The position numbers and the translations under genes were made by a program. Positions 10,348 through 19,700 of a stretch of DNA of 25,240 nucleotides are shown piece by piece. The stretch covers positions 1 to 25,240 of the forward strand of contig JAYMTA010000685.1 in assembly GCA_036897625.1 (NCBI GenBank), given 5' to 3'. Numbering within the stretch: the stretch's first letter is position 1; the number at the start of each line of letters is the position of its first letter. The notes beneath the pieces are model-generated. The model saw nothing but the letters and a program-made list of their open reading frames with translations. It did not search any database and was not told where the DNA came from. The DNA is from Pelargonium cotyledonis. Lineage: Eukaryota; Streptophyta; Magnoliopsida; Geraniales; Geraniaceae.

Positions 10348-13300
10348 TCATGGTAGATCATATTTTACATGTCCAAGGTAAAGACCACAAGCCGGAGCCA
10401 TTGGACTCGCAGCAGTCACATTCTTCGCGTTCAAGATCCGTTCCACTGGATGATTATTTGAACATAACCAATTCGAGGAATTAGTCTAAAGCACGATTGA
10501 TAATGTTTCAATGTGCAAATAAATACAAATGATCTGAGCTATAGAAACGGTAACTATACCATCTGAAGTAGTCAAGTTTCCAGTGCCTACAGCTTTCAAA
10601 ACTCCAACGAGCAATCTAACCTGGGAAATGTATTCACATAATAGTATTAAGAAAGGATCATAAAAAGACATCAATAAGGGCAACTAAATCCACGAGTATA
10701 TGGAGCCCAACGTTATTATTTAAAAACATTAACACGTTTAGGAACAAACCAACCAAATGCGTTGATAATAAATTATAAAATAAAACCAAAAACCGACTAA
10801 GGCTATAAGGAACTGATTTTATCCAATATTGTTATCATGTTATAAGAAACAGTGACTTTAGAGACCAAGAGCGTAAACAACAGGACAAAGAAAATCAGAT
10901 GTGGAGAAAGTCATCAGATTAAACCTGATGGTAAAGGAATGAACGTGCGCGTGCTGTCACCACATAACAACGGTGTCTTTCCCTTATGCCAAATCCAATA
11001 TCACTAGCGAATCCACCATTTGAGCCGTGTACTTGATCATCAGTTGAAGTTGAAGAACTAAGAGGCGGGTCAGTCTCAGAGAACTTGTTTTGTCCCCTCT
11101 CTGTTGCTGATGGAAAATATGGAGTTGGGGCTACCTCGGAAACATTGAGTTCATCTAAAGTTCTGATTGGTGAGTTTGCCTGGAGGATGGTAAAGTAATC
11201 ATTTTGTATCTTAAATGATTCGAAAAACACGTTTAACGAAAAAAGAATTAATTAACTTGACAACGAAGTTACGGATAAAGACTGTCAAGAAGAAGGAAAA
11301 CCTGGCAACCAGATGCCCTGAAGGAACTAAAATCATGTAGTCCAACAAGAACTTTGCATGCCGCCTGGGACAATACAAATTAATCTTTATTTTATTTAAA
11401 GTTGACAGATATAAAGTAGAAAAATGTGGCTATTGAATATTGTTGCTATCAACCAACCTGCATGGCTTGAAGATCTAACTTCTTAGGCACATGCCATGCC
11501 CGATCTTTCTCAAATGTGGACAAAGGCTCTGGCCCAGACAGTAAACGGTAGAAGTACCTAATTTAAGATTTAAAGAGAGCACAAATCAGTAGAAGGTAAA
11601 ATCTAAAGCAAAGTTCTACATTGGAAAATTTGAAATCTATAATGAAACTGGATCATCATGATTCGAGCACTGGATAAGAGCCTGATTCCCTCTGCATAAT
11701 AGAACTTCCTTTTGGGTAGATAACTCTACATTATGCCAAATGGAAGTTAACACAACCTAGTCTTACATCTGCAAATTCATATTATGACCTAAAAAGATAG
11801 CGGTCTAAAATTTCCACTTGTAAAATTATTACCAATTTAACTTCATATGCACTTGTAATGTTCCCACAGTTCAAATCCTTTAATACTTACGTACGCTCTA
11901 GAGCCTTATGTCTAGCATGAAAATCAGATGGAACACATCGAACATCAGTCACCATTATATCACCATCCTTCTGCTATGAACCAAAATGAAAAATGTCAAG
12001 ATCACACCAATAGCTACTCAATAGATGGAACAAAAAAGAAATTAATTCATAATTAAAAACATTTCTAACTAATTCAACAAATTGGTTTTAATCAAGTAGG
12101 GAATAATTTCACAGCGATAAAATAGATTGTACAAGAGGTACACATGATTAAAAAAGGGACCAGACCTGCAATAACAGAGATCGAAAAAACTCATGCAAAA
12201 AGGAAGCTTTGTATTTTGAGAACTCCCACTTCTAATATTTCTTTCATTCAAGCCAAATACTATTTACTTAAAAAATTCTAGAACTCAATATTTTCCAAAT
12301 TAATAGTTGCCTCCACACCAAACCATCTAAATGTTATTTTTTTTCCGATTGCAAGTGATACTGTTGTCAACTAATGAAGGCTTAAATTCATCAACTCCTT
12401 TCCATTCAAATTTAATATTGTTACTTATATCGTTCAAAGTTCAGCTGTTAAAAATGATGTTTTACGTGCTACTAGCATGGTAAGACAATAATATATTGCT
12501 TTAAAAAGTGACCCCGCAAGTACTACTAATGTAAATTGAAGTCCACCAACCCCAACACTCATGCCCATGATTCAATCCAATACTACTCGACTGAGCCTAT
12601 CCCTAAAGCCTAGTAAAGAAAAAAACAGAGCTTTAATTTGCCAAAGGGAATGTAGTAGAACTTCAGAAGATTACAAGCAAAAAACAATAGACAATCCACA
12701 AACCAACATTTCCCATAGCTTTGATTATCTACAATAATAGTAGTAATGCACAAAGCCTAGCATCCACCAGGCAATGTAAGAAAAAATTGATGGCGCTTAT
12801 AGCCCTAGTTTTGTTTATCGGAAACTATTCAATTCACAAAAACATACCTGTAAGAAATGGTTCACAGCTTTTCTAACCACTGCAGGTTCAAGAGGCGGTA
12901 ACTGCATTTCCAAAGGAATCATATATGTATCACTAAAATGTAACAACAATACACTACACAATATAGGTTATAAACTGAAATGAGAAATCATCCATGGTTC
13001 TGACATTTAAAGTTAAATTTCAAAATAGATTTTTTAAGGAGCAACTGGTTTATAATATCCTCCAGTAATGTGGAACAACTTTTAAAAGTTTATCTTTTGC
13101 TTTCAATACAATGGAACTCACACTACAAGCATATTTGTGAAGTTCCATCCATGGATAAAAAAAATTAACTGTATCATGCACATTGGGATCCAGCAAAACA
13201 TGCTATCACTACCTAGTGCAAAAGATATTCGAGTAAAACAAGACTAAACAATAGTCTTATAGGGAATGTACCACTTCACCAGGCTTCCTTTTGCTGATGC

Positions 13301-14031
13301 GTTCAATGTCTACATGACAAACATTTGCTAGGGCGTGCACTCCTGCATCCTACAAATACAATCATAAGAAACTAAACCAAATTGGTGTCAAGATTCAAGT
13401 GAAATAATTAAGTCAAAATATAACAAAAGAGGACATAAGAAAGATCAATTTCACGGGCTCGAGACTAAAATTGCACAATCAAAAAGAATTTAACAGCAGC
13501 ACATTGTCTTACAGTCCGACTTGAGCAAAAGATTGAGACTGGCTGGCCAATAAATTTATCAAAAGCTTCCTACAAAAACCAAAAATACCCAAAATTACTA
13601 TGGAATAAAATGAGCATATTCAATGACTCCATAACAACATTCTTCCTGATGAAAATGCACTCGACCCAGAAAATCAATTTCAGCATTCAGAGAACATGAC
13701 ATTTAAAGTTCGAATCTTTTTTACGAAATTAAGGTTAAATTCATCTCTCTAAATTTTCTCATCAGCCAAACAGGAAATTAGACATTACCTGAAGCGCTCC
13801 AACAACTGTTCTGCTATTGGGCTGCTGCGGGCAGCCATAGAACCGGGTTCCTATATACTCAACAGCGACCAAGTACCGTTGAAGTCCGTGGTTTTGGCTC
13901 ATGGGTTGGGCTTCGAAGTGCTGTTGTTCTGTTGCTTCTTCTTCGTCGCAACCTTCAATTTTCTTAATCTTCGAAGGCCTTTGGGAGGACTCGGAACTGA
14001 CTTCTAGCGAGTTATTGGAATTATCTGACAT
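10348..14031 (-). CDS. tRNA pseudouridine synthase, TruA family
   Basis: Converts uridine to pseudouridine in tRNA (bacterial TruA acts on positions 38-40). Ten coding exons in transcript order: 13789-14031, 13513-13569, 13272-13349, 12848-12901, 11891-11973, 11458-11557, 11302-11364, 10925-11179, 10560-10620, 10348-10445; all phases agree, 1092 nt, 363 residues. The first about 50 residues are charged, with no obvious transit peptide. TruA motifs follow: YLVAVEYIGTRFYG.PQQP (53-72), the catalytic CSSRTDAGVHA with Asp at about 101, LERTYFYR (about 170-176), HDFSSFRASGCQ (215-226), a low-complexity insert of about 60 residues, ARSFLYHQVRLLVG (about 304-317), and the end GLYLGHVKYDLP. An intron falls between the Thr and catalytic Asp codons of RTDAGVHA. 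Several plant paralogues exist, so substrate and compartment are not settled. Confidence 0.93.
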
Positions 14032-14190
14032 TGATGTGTTTTCTCTCTAACTTTTTCGCCTTCCAATCAAATATTTAGTGTGGGAGATCGGAGGGTTGGC
14101 TTGGCAGGTAGGGTTTAAGGATTCTGGAGGTGCTGTTTGGTTGCAGGTTTTTTGTAGTTCTTTCAAGGAAAAAGAAGTATTATTTATATT
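14032..14190 (-). promoter_or_regulatory. TruA gene leader and TATA box
   Basis: On the minus strand a TATAAATA lies at 14188-14181, about 150 bp upstream of the ATG, so transcription probably starts near 14150. The leader contains a telo-box, AAACCCTA (complement of 14109-14116), a motif frequent in plant genes for translation and RNA metabolism. No upstream ATG interrupts the leader between the predicted start and 14031. The transposon insertion begins within about 12 bp of the TATA box. Confidence 0.5.
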
Positions 14191-14200
14191 TTTTTTTAAA

Positions 14201-15180
14201 GGGCAAGTTGCAAAGCCACTGTACATTGGCACATTTTGCACAAAATACACGTCAGAGATCAGCTTAAGCAATAAATCCAGTACTACTTACAATTTCGTTA
14301 ATTTGAATGGAAATATGATGAAATACATAATGTGACGTGCACATGTTGTTTAATTTTTTTAATGACCAAATCTCTTTCTTTTTTCATTCAATATTAAAAA
14401 TTTCGGTGATCATATAAAATTTTCGGTTGCCGAGATCTGCAAATTTATCGCTGAATTTAATAAAAATCAATTAAATCAAATCAAATCAAACTAAAACCAT
14501 AAATCAAAATTAAATCAAACCAAAAATATCATATCTAGAAAAAAAAGAAAAAAAAATTGGTTCATGGTCTGTTCATGGGGCTGCCGTCGATCGTGCTTAT
14601 TCCAGATCGGAGTCGTGATCGGCCATGGGAGAGAGAGAGAGAGAGACGGCTGGTGGGCCATGGGAGAGAGAGAGAGAGACGGCCACAGAGTCGCCGTCCC
14701 TCGTCACTGCACAGCTCACGCCGAAGATGGTATGCGCTCGTCGTCGTGTCCGTGCCTTCGTCGGAGCTGTGATCGGCCATGAGAGAGAGAGAGAGAGACA
14801 ACCACAGAGTCGCCGTCGACGACCCAACTCAGATCGGAGCTGACCGGAGCTAGTGTCTTGCTCGTCGTCGCCGAAAACTGGGAGTGGTGAGCTCTGCCGT
14901 TCGTCGTCGTCTCTTTAAGCTCGTCGGAGATGGAGATTGTCTGCTGGCTGTTCATCTTCTTCCTCTTCTTCTTCTCTTTTTTAATTCAAGCTTAAGAACT
15001 TGTTTGGCTGTGCTTGTTTTGCTAAACTATGGGTGTTTTAGTCATTTTGTTTACTAGACTAATGGTATTATAACCTAAAATATTTTTTTGCAAGTTTTGG
15101 TTGAATTTTTGCTTAAACTGATTCCGAGATGGATTTTGTGCAAAATATGTCAACTACGTAGAAGTTTAGTGCAATTTTTT
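14201..15180. mobile_element. Non-autonomous Mutator-like inverted-repeat element
   Basis: Inverted termini of about 85 bp: left 14201-14285, right 15096-15180. Both arms share ATTTTGCACAAAAT, followed by related TCAG.TTAAGCAA words, and outside it GTTGCA-like ends, at about 70-75% identity. The flanks are TTTTTTTAAA (14191-14200) and TCTTTTTAAA (15180-15189), consistent with a 9-10 bp target-site duplication, as Mutator-like elements make. The interior carries an AT-rich part, then a GC-rich part with GA repeats, and no transposase. The A/T-only flank weakens the duplication evidence. Confidence 0.6.
14618..14800. repeat. Three spaced copies of a GGCCATG(G/A)-(GA)n module
   Basis: GGCCATGGGAGAGAGAGAGA occurs at about 14622 and again at about 14656. 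A third version, GATCGGCCATGAGAGAGAGA, starts at about 14772. The second and third are followed by ACAGAGTCGCCGTC. Spacing between copies is unequal (about 35 and 120 bp), so this is an interspersed duplication inside the element, not a simple microsatellite. Overlapping short ORFs on both strands here are products of the GA repeats. Confidence 0.6.
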
Positions 15181-15460
15181 CTTTTTAAAATGATTAATAG
15201 TGCCATTTTAGTTGTTGACGGGTAAATCAATTGAATTGATATTGGAAAATATATATAATAAAAAATCACAACATATTGTCTACTTATGGTGGCGTGTGCT
15301 AGGTTGCTGGAGACGTGGGGTCTGCCATGATACTCATGGTAAGTTTGGATTCTATTTTTTAGGCATTGTGCACAGGACCCATTTGATATTTTGAACTTAT
15401 GTGTGCCCTTCGAGTATTGTTTAAGAAAAATTGTAGTTTCTAAAAGTACTTAACCACTAA
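15181..15460. other. Intergenic spacer
   Basis: AT-rich spacer between the inverted-repeat element and the SINE. A 60-codon ORF at 15212-15394 has no recognisable features. Nothing else seen. Confidence 0.4.
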
Positions 15461-15721
15461 GGGTGGCGCAATTGGTTATTCCAATTGTGTGAGTGGGAAG
15501 AGGTCTCAGGATCGTTCCCCACTCAACTCATTCTTGGCGGTGGTGTAAGAGAGCAGTTTTGATGCAGTATGGTGCCAAAAGCTCTACGTTAAGGTTAAGA
15601 GACAAAGTCTCTTTTCTGAACACTATTTCCTTGTTCAAGCTTTATGTCTTGAAAAAGTTCCTTAAGCCGTCGCAAGATAGGATTTCGGCACCAATCTGTA
15701 TCAAAAAAAAAAAAAAAAAAA
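15461..15721 (+). mobile_element. tRNA-derived SINE with poly(A) tail
   Basis: Head resembles a tRNA: A box TGGCGCAATTGG at 15464-15475 fits the RNA polymerase III consensus TRGCNNARYNNG exactly. A B-box-like GGATCGTTCC at 15509-15518 is one base short of the consensus. A tRNA-unrelated body follows, and the element ends in a run of 19 A at 15703-15721. Flanks AGTACTTAACCA (15445-15456) and AGTTCTCACCA (15723-15733) may be a decayed target-site duplication. It cannot be a functional tRNA gene, because of the B-box indel, missing cloverleaf and poly(A) tail. Confidence 0.75.
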
Positions 15722-15736
15722 GAGTTCTCACCATTT

Positions 15737-15844
15737 CAGTTGACATTCTAGTGTCTTGTTGTAGCTTGGAAGGATTAAGTTGTGGAAACTCAGTTGACAT
15801 TCTAGTATCTTGTTGTGGCTTGGAAGGATTAAGTTGTGGATACT
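15737..15844. repeat. Tandem duplication, 54 bp x 2
   Basis: Two adjacent copies beginning CAGTTGACATTCTAGT(G/A)TCT and ending TTAAGTTGTGGA(A/T)ACT, differing at three or four positions. The unit is a multiple of three, so an 18-residue repeat stays in frame within a 162-codon plus-strand ORF (15493-15981). That ORF starts inside the SINE, reads through its poly(A) tail as a lysine run, and resembles no family I know, so I do not call it a gene. Confidence 0.85.
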
Positions 15845-16337
15845 CTTCTAGGCTCCAAGTGTGTGACCTTAAGTGCCTTCTTAGACGCGGTCTCGTTCAC
15901 AAGCACACCTATGTTCTAAATGGTAAAATGTTAATCATGCTTGAGTCTTCTGCGTTAGATGATTTGTTGAGTTTTGAGTAGCTTAGGTGGCTCATTGCGC
16001 ATCAAGTTGGAGTCCCAAGAAAAATTCTCGTGCGTTTCGAATCATTATGAAAACGTAGGTGGTCTTAGAGTACATCAGTGGGAGCGAAGAGAGCCCTTGA
16101 AAACACGAGAACCAACTGCGCAACGCACCCACCACCTAATCAAGATTCACATTACGGCAAAAATTGTTTTCCTTAACGTTGCCAAGGTCATGCAATGAGT
16201 GCAAATCTAATAGGATTAATACACATTTGAATTTCTTGTGTTGAGGTATCACGTCTTCATATTATAACATTCAAGTATCATCGTTAAGCATATCACAATC
16301 ATATTGACTCGTATAACACAAGAACATGCACGCACAA
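15845..16337. other. Intergenic sequence, origin unclear
   Basis: Moderately GC stretch up to about 16140, then AT-rich. No supported gene. It may be the remains of a repeat into which, or next to which, the SINE inserted, since its composition differs from the surrounding AT-rich spacer. Confidence 0.3.
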
Positions 16338-16377
16338 TCAACCAATCATGTTCTCTATCAACCAATCATGTTCTCTA
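16338..16377. repeat. Perfect 20-bp tandem duplication
   Basis: TCAACCAATCATGTTCTCTA occurs twice in direct tandem with no mismatch (16338-16357 and 16358-16377), implying a recent slippage or duplication event. It contains a CCAAT pentamer in each copy, but no promoter is nearby on the plus strand. Confidence 0.9.
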
Positions 16378-16750
16378 AAATATAACCATAACTTTTTTCT
16401 AAATGAAAAGAAAAATAGTATTTTCGAAAATATAGAATTCATTTGAGTAAACCAAAATCCATCACAAAACTACCATAGCAGTATAAACTTTCCGGGTGAC
16501 CCAACTTCTACTTTGATTAAACTTCCACTTTTAGCAAATCAAATGAAATAAGCTCACTTCACTCCTAAACATACTGAATTGAACTCAATTGCTACTCTGG
16601 TAAATTTAAAAAAAAAAAAAAAAAAAAAAACAGTTTCATAGCACAAAGATTTTTTTTTTTTTTTTTGAAAAAGAAAACTAGAATGAACTGATCAAAGAAC
16701 TACACTTTGTAGATTCAAATGAATGATGATTTGAGGCTGAAAATAGTTGC
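16378..16750 (-). other. 3' flank and 3'UTR of the YTH gene
   Basis: Contains an A run near 16609-16630 and a T run near 16649-16666. The 3'UTR of the minus-strand YTH gene should lie in the part next to 16750. Its polyadenylation site is not determined. The homopolymer runs are likely polymorphic in length. Confidence 0.4.
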
Positions 16751-19700
16751 CTATGGAGAGGCAGCAGCAGCAGATGGAACTTGGTTGTCTACAGGAATCT
16801 TTAAAGCATCACTCTTTTCTTCACCAGCATCGTTAAGGGAAAGGTTTTTTGCGAGATTGACCAGAGACGCAGCATCAACGTTCTTCTGCTCAAAACACGA
16901 GTATTAGTTGAATAACAGAACCATCATATTGAAAACCAGTATCTTATACAGCAATCATTGTGAACTCTTAAGTCACATGGTGTAATGAACTTACGGGAAG
17001 ATCAGCATCCTTCTGAACTTCGCTACGTTGAGTTGCTGGCTTGGTGCTCCTTCTGGAATGACTGGACTTCTCCCGAAGTTCATAGAAGTTGAAATCATCC
17101 AATAATGATGTTTTGGGGGAATAGTTCTTGAAAATTTTCAGCATCTCCAAACCTTGTTTCAGACCAATCTGCAGCGAAAAAATATGGTAACAGAATCAGT
17201 GATAATAACAACCCACATCTCATATTCCAACTAAGTTTCAATGAAAACAGATCTATAGCAATTTTAATCTCACACCCGTGTGTCCACAATTAACAAGATT
17301 TCAAAAGATATTAGCATGGGAAACCAAAACTTCGGTCTTGACTTGGTTAAGACCTAGAGTGAAAGAGCTAAATTTGAAGATTTCAGTATTCTTTTCGCTA
17401 TAACAAAGGCTGCAAAATAAAATAGATATAGATCTAAATTCAGCATTGATTTCCAGTCAGCTACCATTTGGACTAATCGGAACGAAAACAAGAATGAGAA
17501 TGAGATTCTCATTCCAAAGCCATTCTCATGACTAGAAAATACTAATCCACCTCATTCCCATTCATGACCAAGAAATATAATCCAAACGCTACCTCAGTTT
17601 CAACATTCCCTTCACTTGAGAGATATAGAATCCAAGGGCAATATTAACTAACACATGAAAATAGTATAACAAAAGTTGACATTCTACAAATCAAAGGGAA
17701 GGACACTGGTCATTTTTATGACTTACAAAACAGCTTACAGAATGGGAACAGAAAATTGTCATTTTTATGACTTACGAAACAGCTTACAGAATGGGAACAC
17801 AAAAATTGTCTTTAAGAGACCAGATGAGCTCAAAATAAATGAAAACATGAACGAGTATACGTTAAGACTACCTAATCGAAGAAAAATAAGTGAAAGTTAA
17901 AACAGGTACCTCCTGAGTGTCCCTGGTATAAGTAACATCCTTATTATCATTGTTCTCAAGGATAATGTGACGCAACTGAGAGTTAGGGATGTCTTTTATC
18001 ATATGCCATTTCACTGGGAAGAAACCATTCCACTTGTCAAGATGCCAAAAGTCCATGTCTTTGTTAAAATCCACCTTGCCCATCATCTCGGCACACCCTA
18101 CAAATTGTCCACTCCCATTTACCTGAAATTCCAGAGGTGAGAAAAAACACAGCAGAAACTAATAATCTAGTTATATGCAACGTATTCATACATAACAATA
18201 GGTTAATATACAAAGGGTGAGATTCTTCCACAACGAACAACAACAAAAATCATATCTGCGTGGGAAAAAAAAAAGATGCTTCCAACTCACCGAGAAGAAG
18301 AGGAAGACTGGGCACTTCGTGCCCTTCTCACTTGCTATTGCCTCTGCATCATGAAATGCAGCATCTAGCTTCCGGTTGCCATTTGCAGTACTTGACCAAA
18401 CATCATATTTAATGCACTTATGAACATTATCTTCACTGAAGGACTTTATGACATAAAACTTGGCATTTTCATACTCAATTTCAAAATCTGGTAGATTATA
18501 TTGATCCCTAGAAACTGGAAGCACCAAATCTTTCACAGCTGGTGAGTCTGAAGGAGCACTACTATTATTTGCCCTAGGACCACGGGTTATTTCACTTGAC
18601 TCTATGTTTCTGCTGGATCTGTCCCTTTGCTTAAATCTATCATTTCCAGTCCAAGTTCTTCCATTTTGTCGATAGTTTAAGGAGCCATTGTGTGGGAAAG
18701 AACCTTGCTTCTGGTAATGAAATCCTGGGTGAACTCCCTTCAAGAAGCCAGATGAATAATCAGAAACTGAATGCGGCACCTGAAAACAGTCCAACGTTAT
18801 TATAGAATAATAAATTAAAAACGTTCTATTTAATCTCAAAAATGCTACCACTCATTGTTATGAACTTCTGATCATCCAAGTTCCATAAATATGCATTACC
18901 TTGTTTAGCGGTTTGAGGGGATGTGTACGAGGAATAGGCTTGGAGAATTTTGACACATTTCCATTTGTTTTCATGGAGTTCACGCCATTTGACTTCACAG
19001 AAGCATTAGAACCCGGGCCTGATTTTGCTATCCCTAAAGTAGCAGAGTTTCCATTTTGAACATCTCGAAGAAATGCGGAATCCCATGAGTAATAAGGCAC
19101 AGCTTCCGATCCGTATGAAACAGGGTGCTGAATATATCCTGAGGAAGAAAGGTAAGGTTGTTGACCAACAGTTTGTTCGTCAACACCCGCAAAAGTTCCA
19201 CTACCATATGGATTATAGCCGGGCAAGTAATAGACCAGTGAACCATCATCTGATTGCATACCCTGGAGAGATTACCAATGAAAAACAGAGCAGTGACCAA
19301 TTTCAATTAGTCAAGCTGAATTTGTGGTAAAGTGAAGCAGTCATTCATCAAGAGAAAATATCTAAAAATTTCACACATCAACATGCTGGAGGAAATCAAC
19401 ATGAAGTACATGGTAAGAGCAACATACTGTATAAGAACCATCTGCTTGATAATAACCATCCATTTGTGTAAAGTTTCCACCATATCCTGCAAAATGGCAC
19501 CCAGTTAAAACTTAAAGAAATCTTCTTTTGCACAGTTATATTTGTAAAAAGATCAGTTCCAACACAATAAATCAGATGCAACCATATTTCTGTCACCACC
19601 ACTTCTGCTATGAAACTCTCTTTATCTGTTACCCAAGCACCACTAACATCACCATACGGTCCATACCCATAAGCATGCATCAATGTTGCACTATCACTAC

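Noticed and set aside
14557-14955. Six overlapping ORFs of 71-79 codons on both strands
   Set aside because: They consist of RE/ER or LS runs produced by GA/TC repeats inside the inverted-repeat element. No coding signature.
15461-15540. Functional tRNA gene
   Set aside because: The B box has a deletion, no acceptor stem or cloverleaf can be formed, and the unit ends in a poly(A) tail. A SINE explains it better.
15493-15981. 162-codon ORF taken as a gene
   Set aside because: It starts inside the SINE and reads its poly(A) tail as lysines. No family similarity.
18064-18246. Short minus-strand ORFs beside YTH exons and other extensions into introns
   Set aside because: They are exon frames running past splice donors or shadows in other frames. 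The spliced YTH model explains them.
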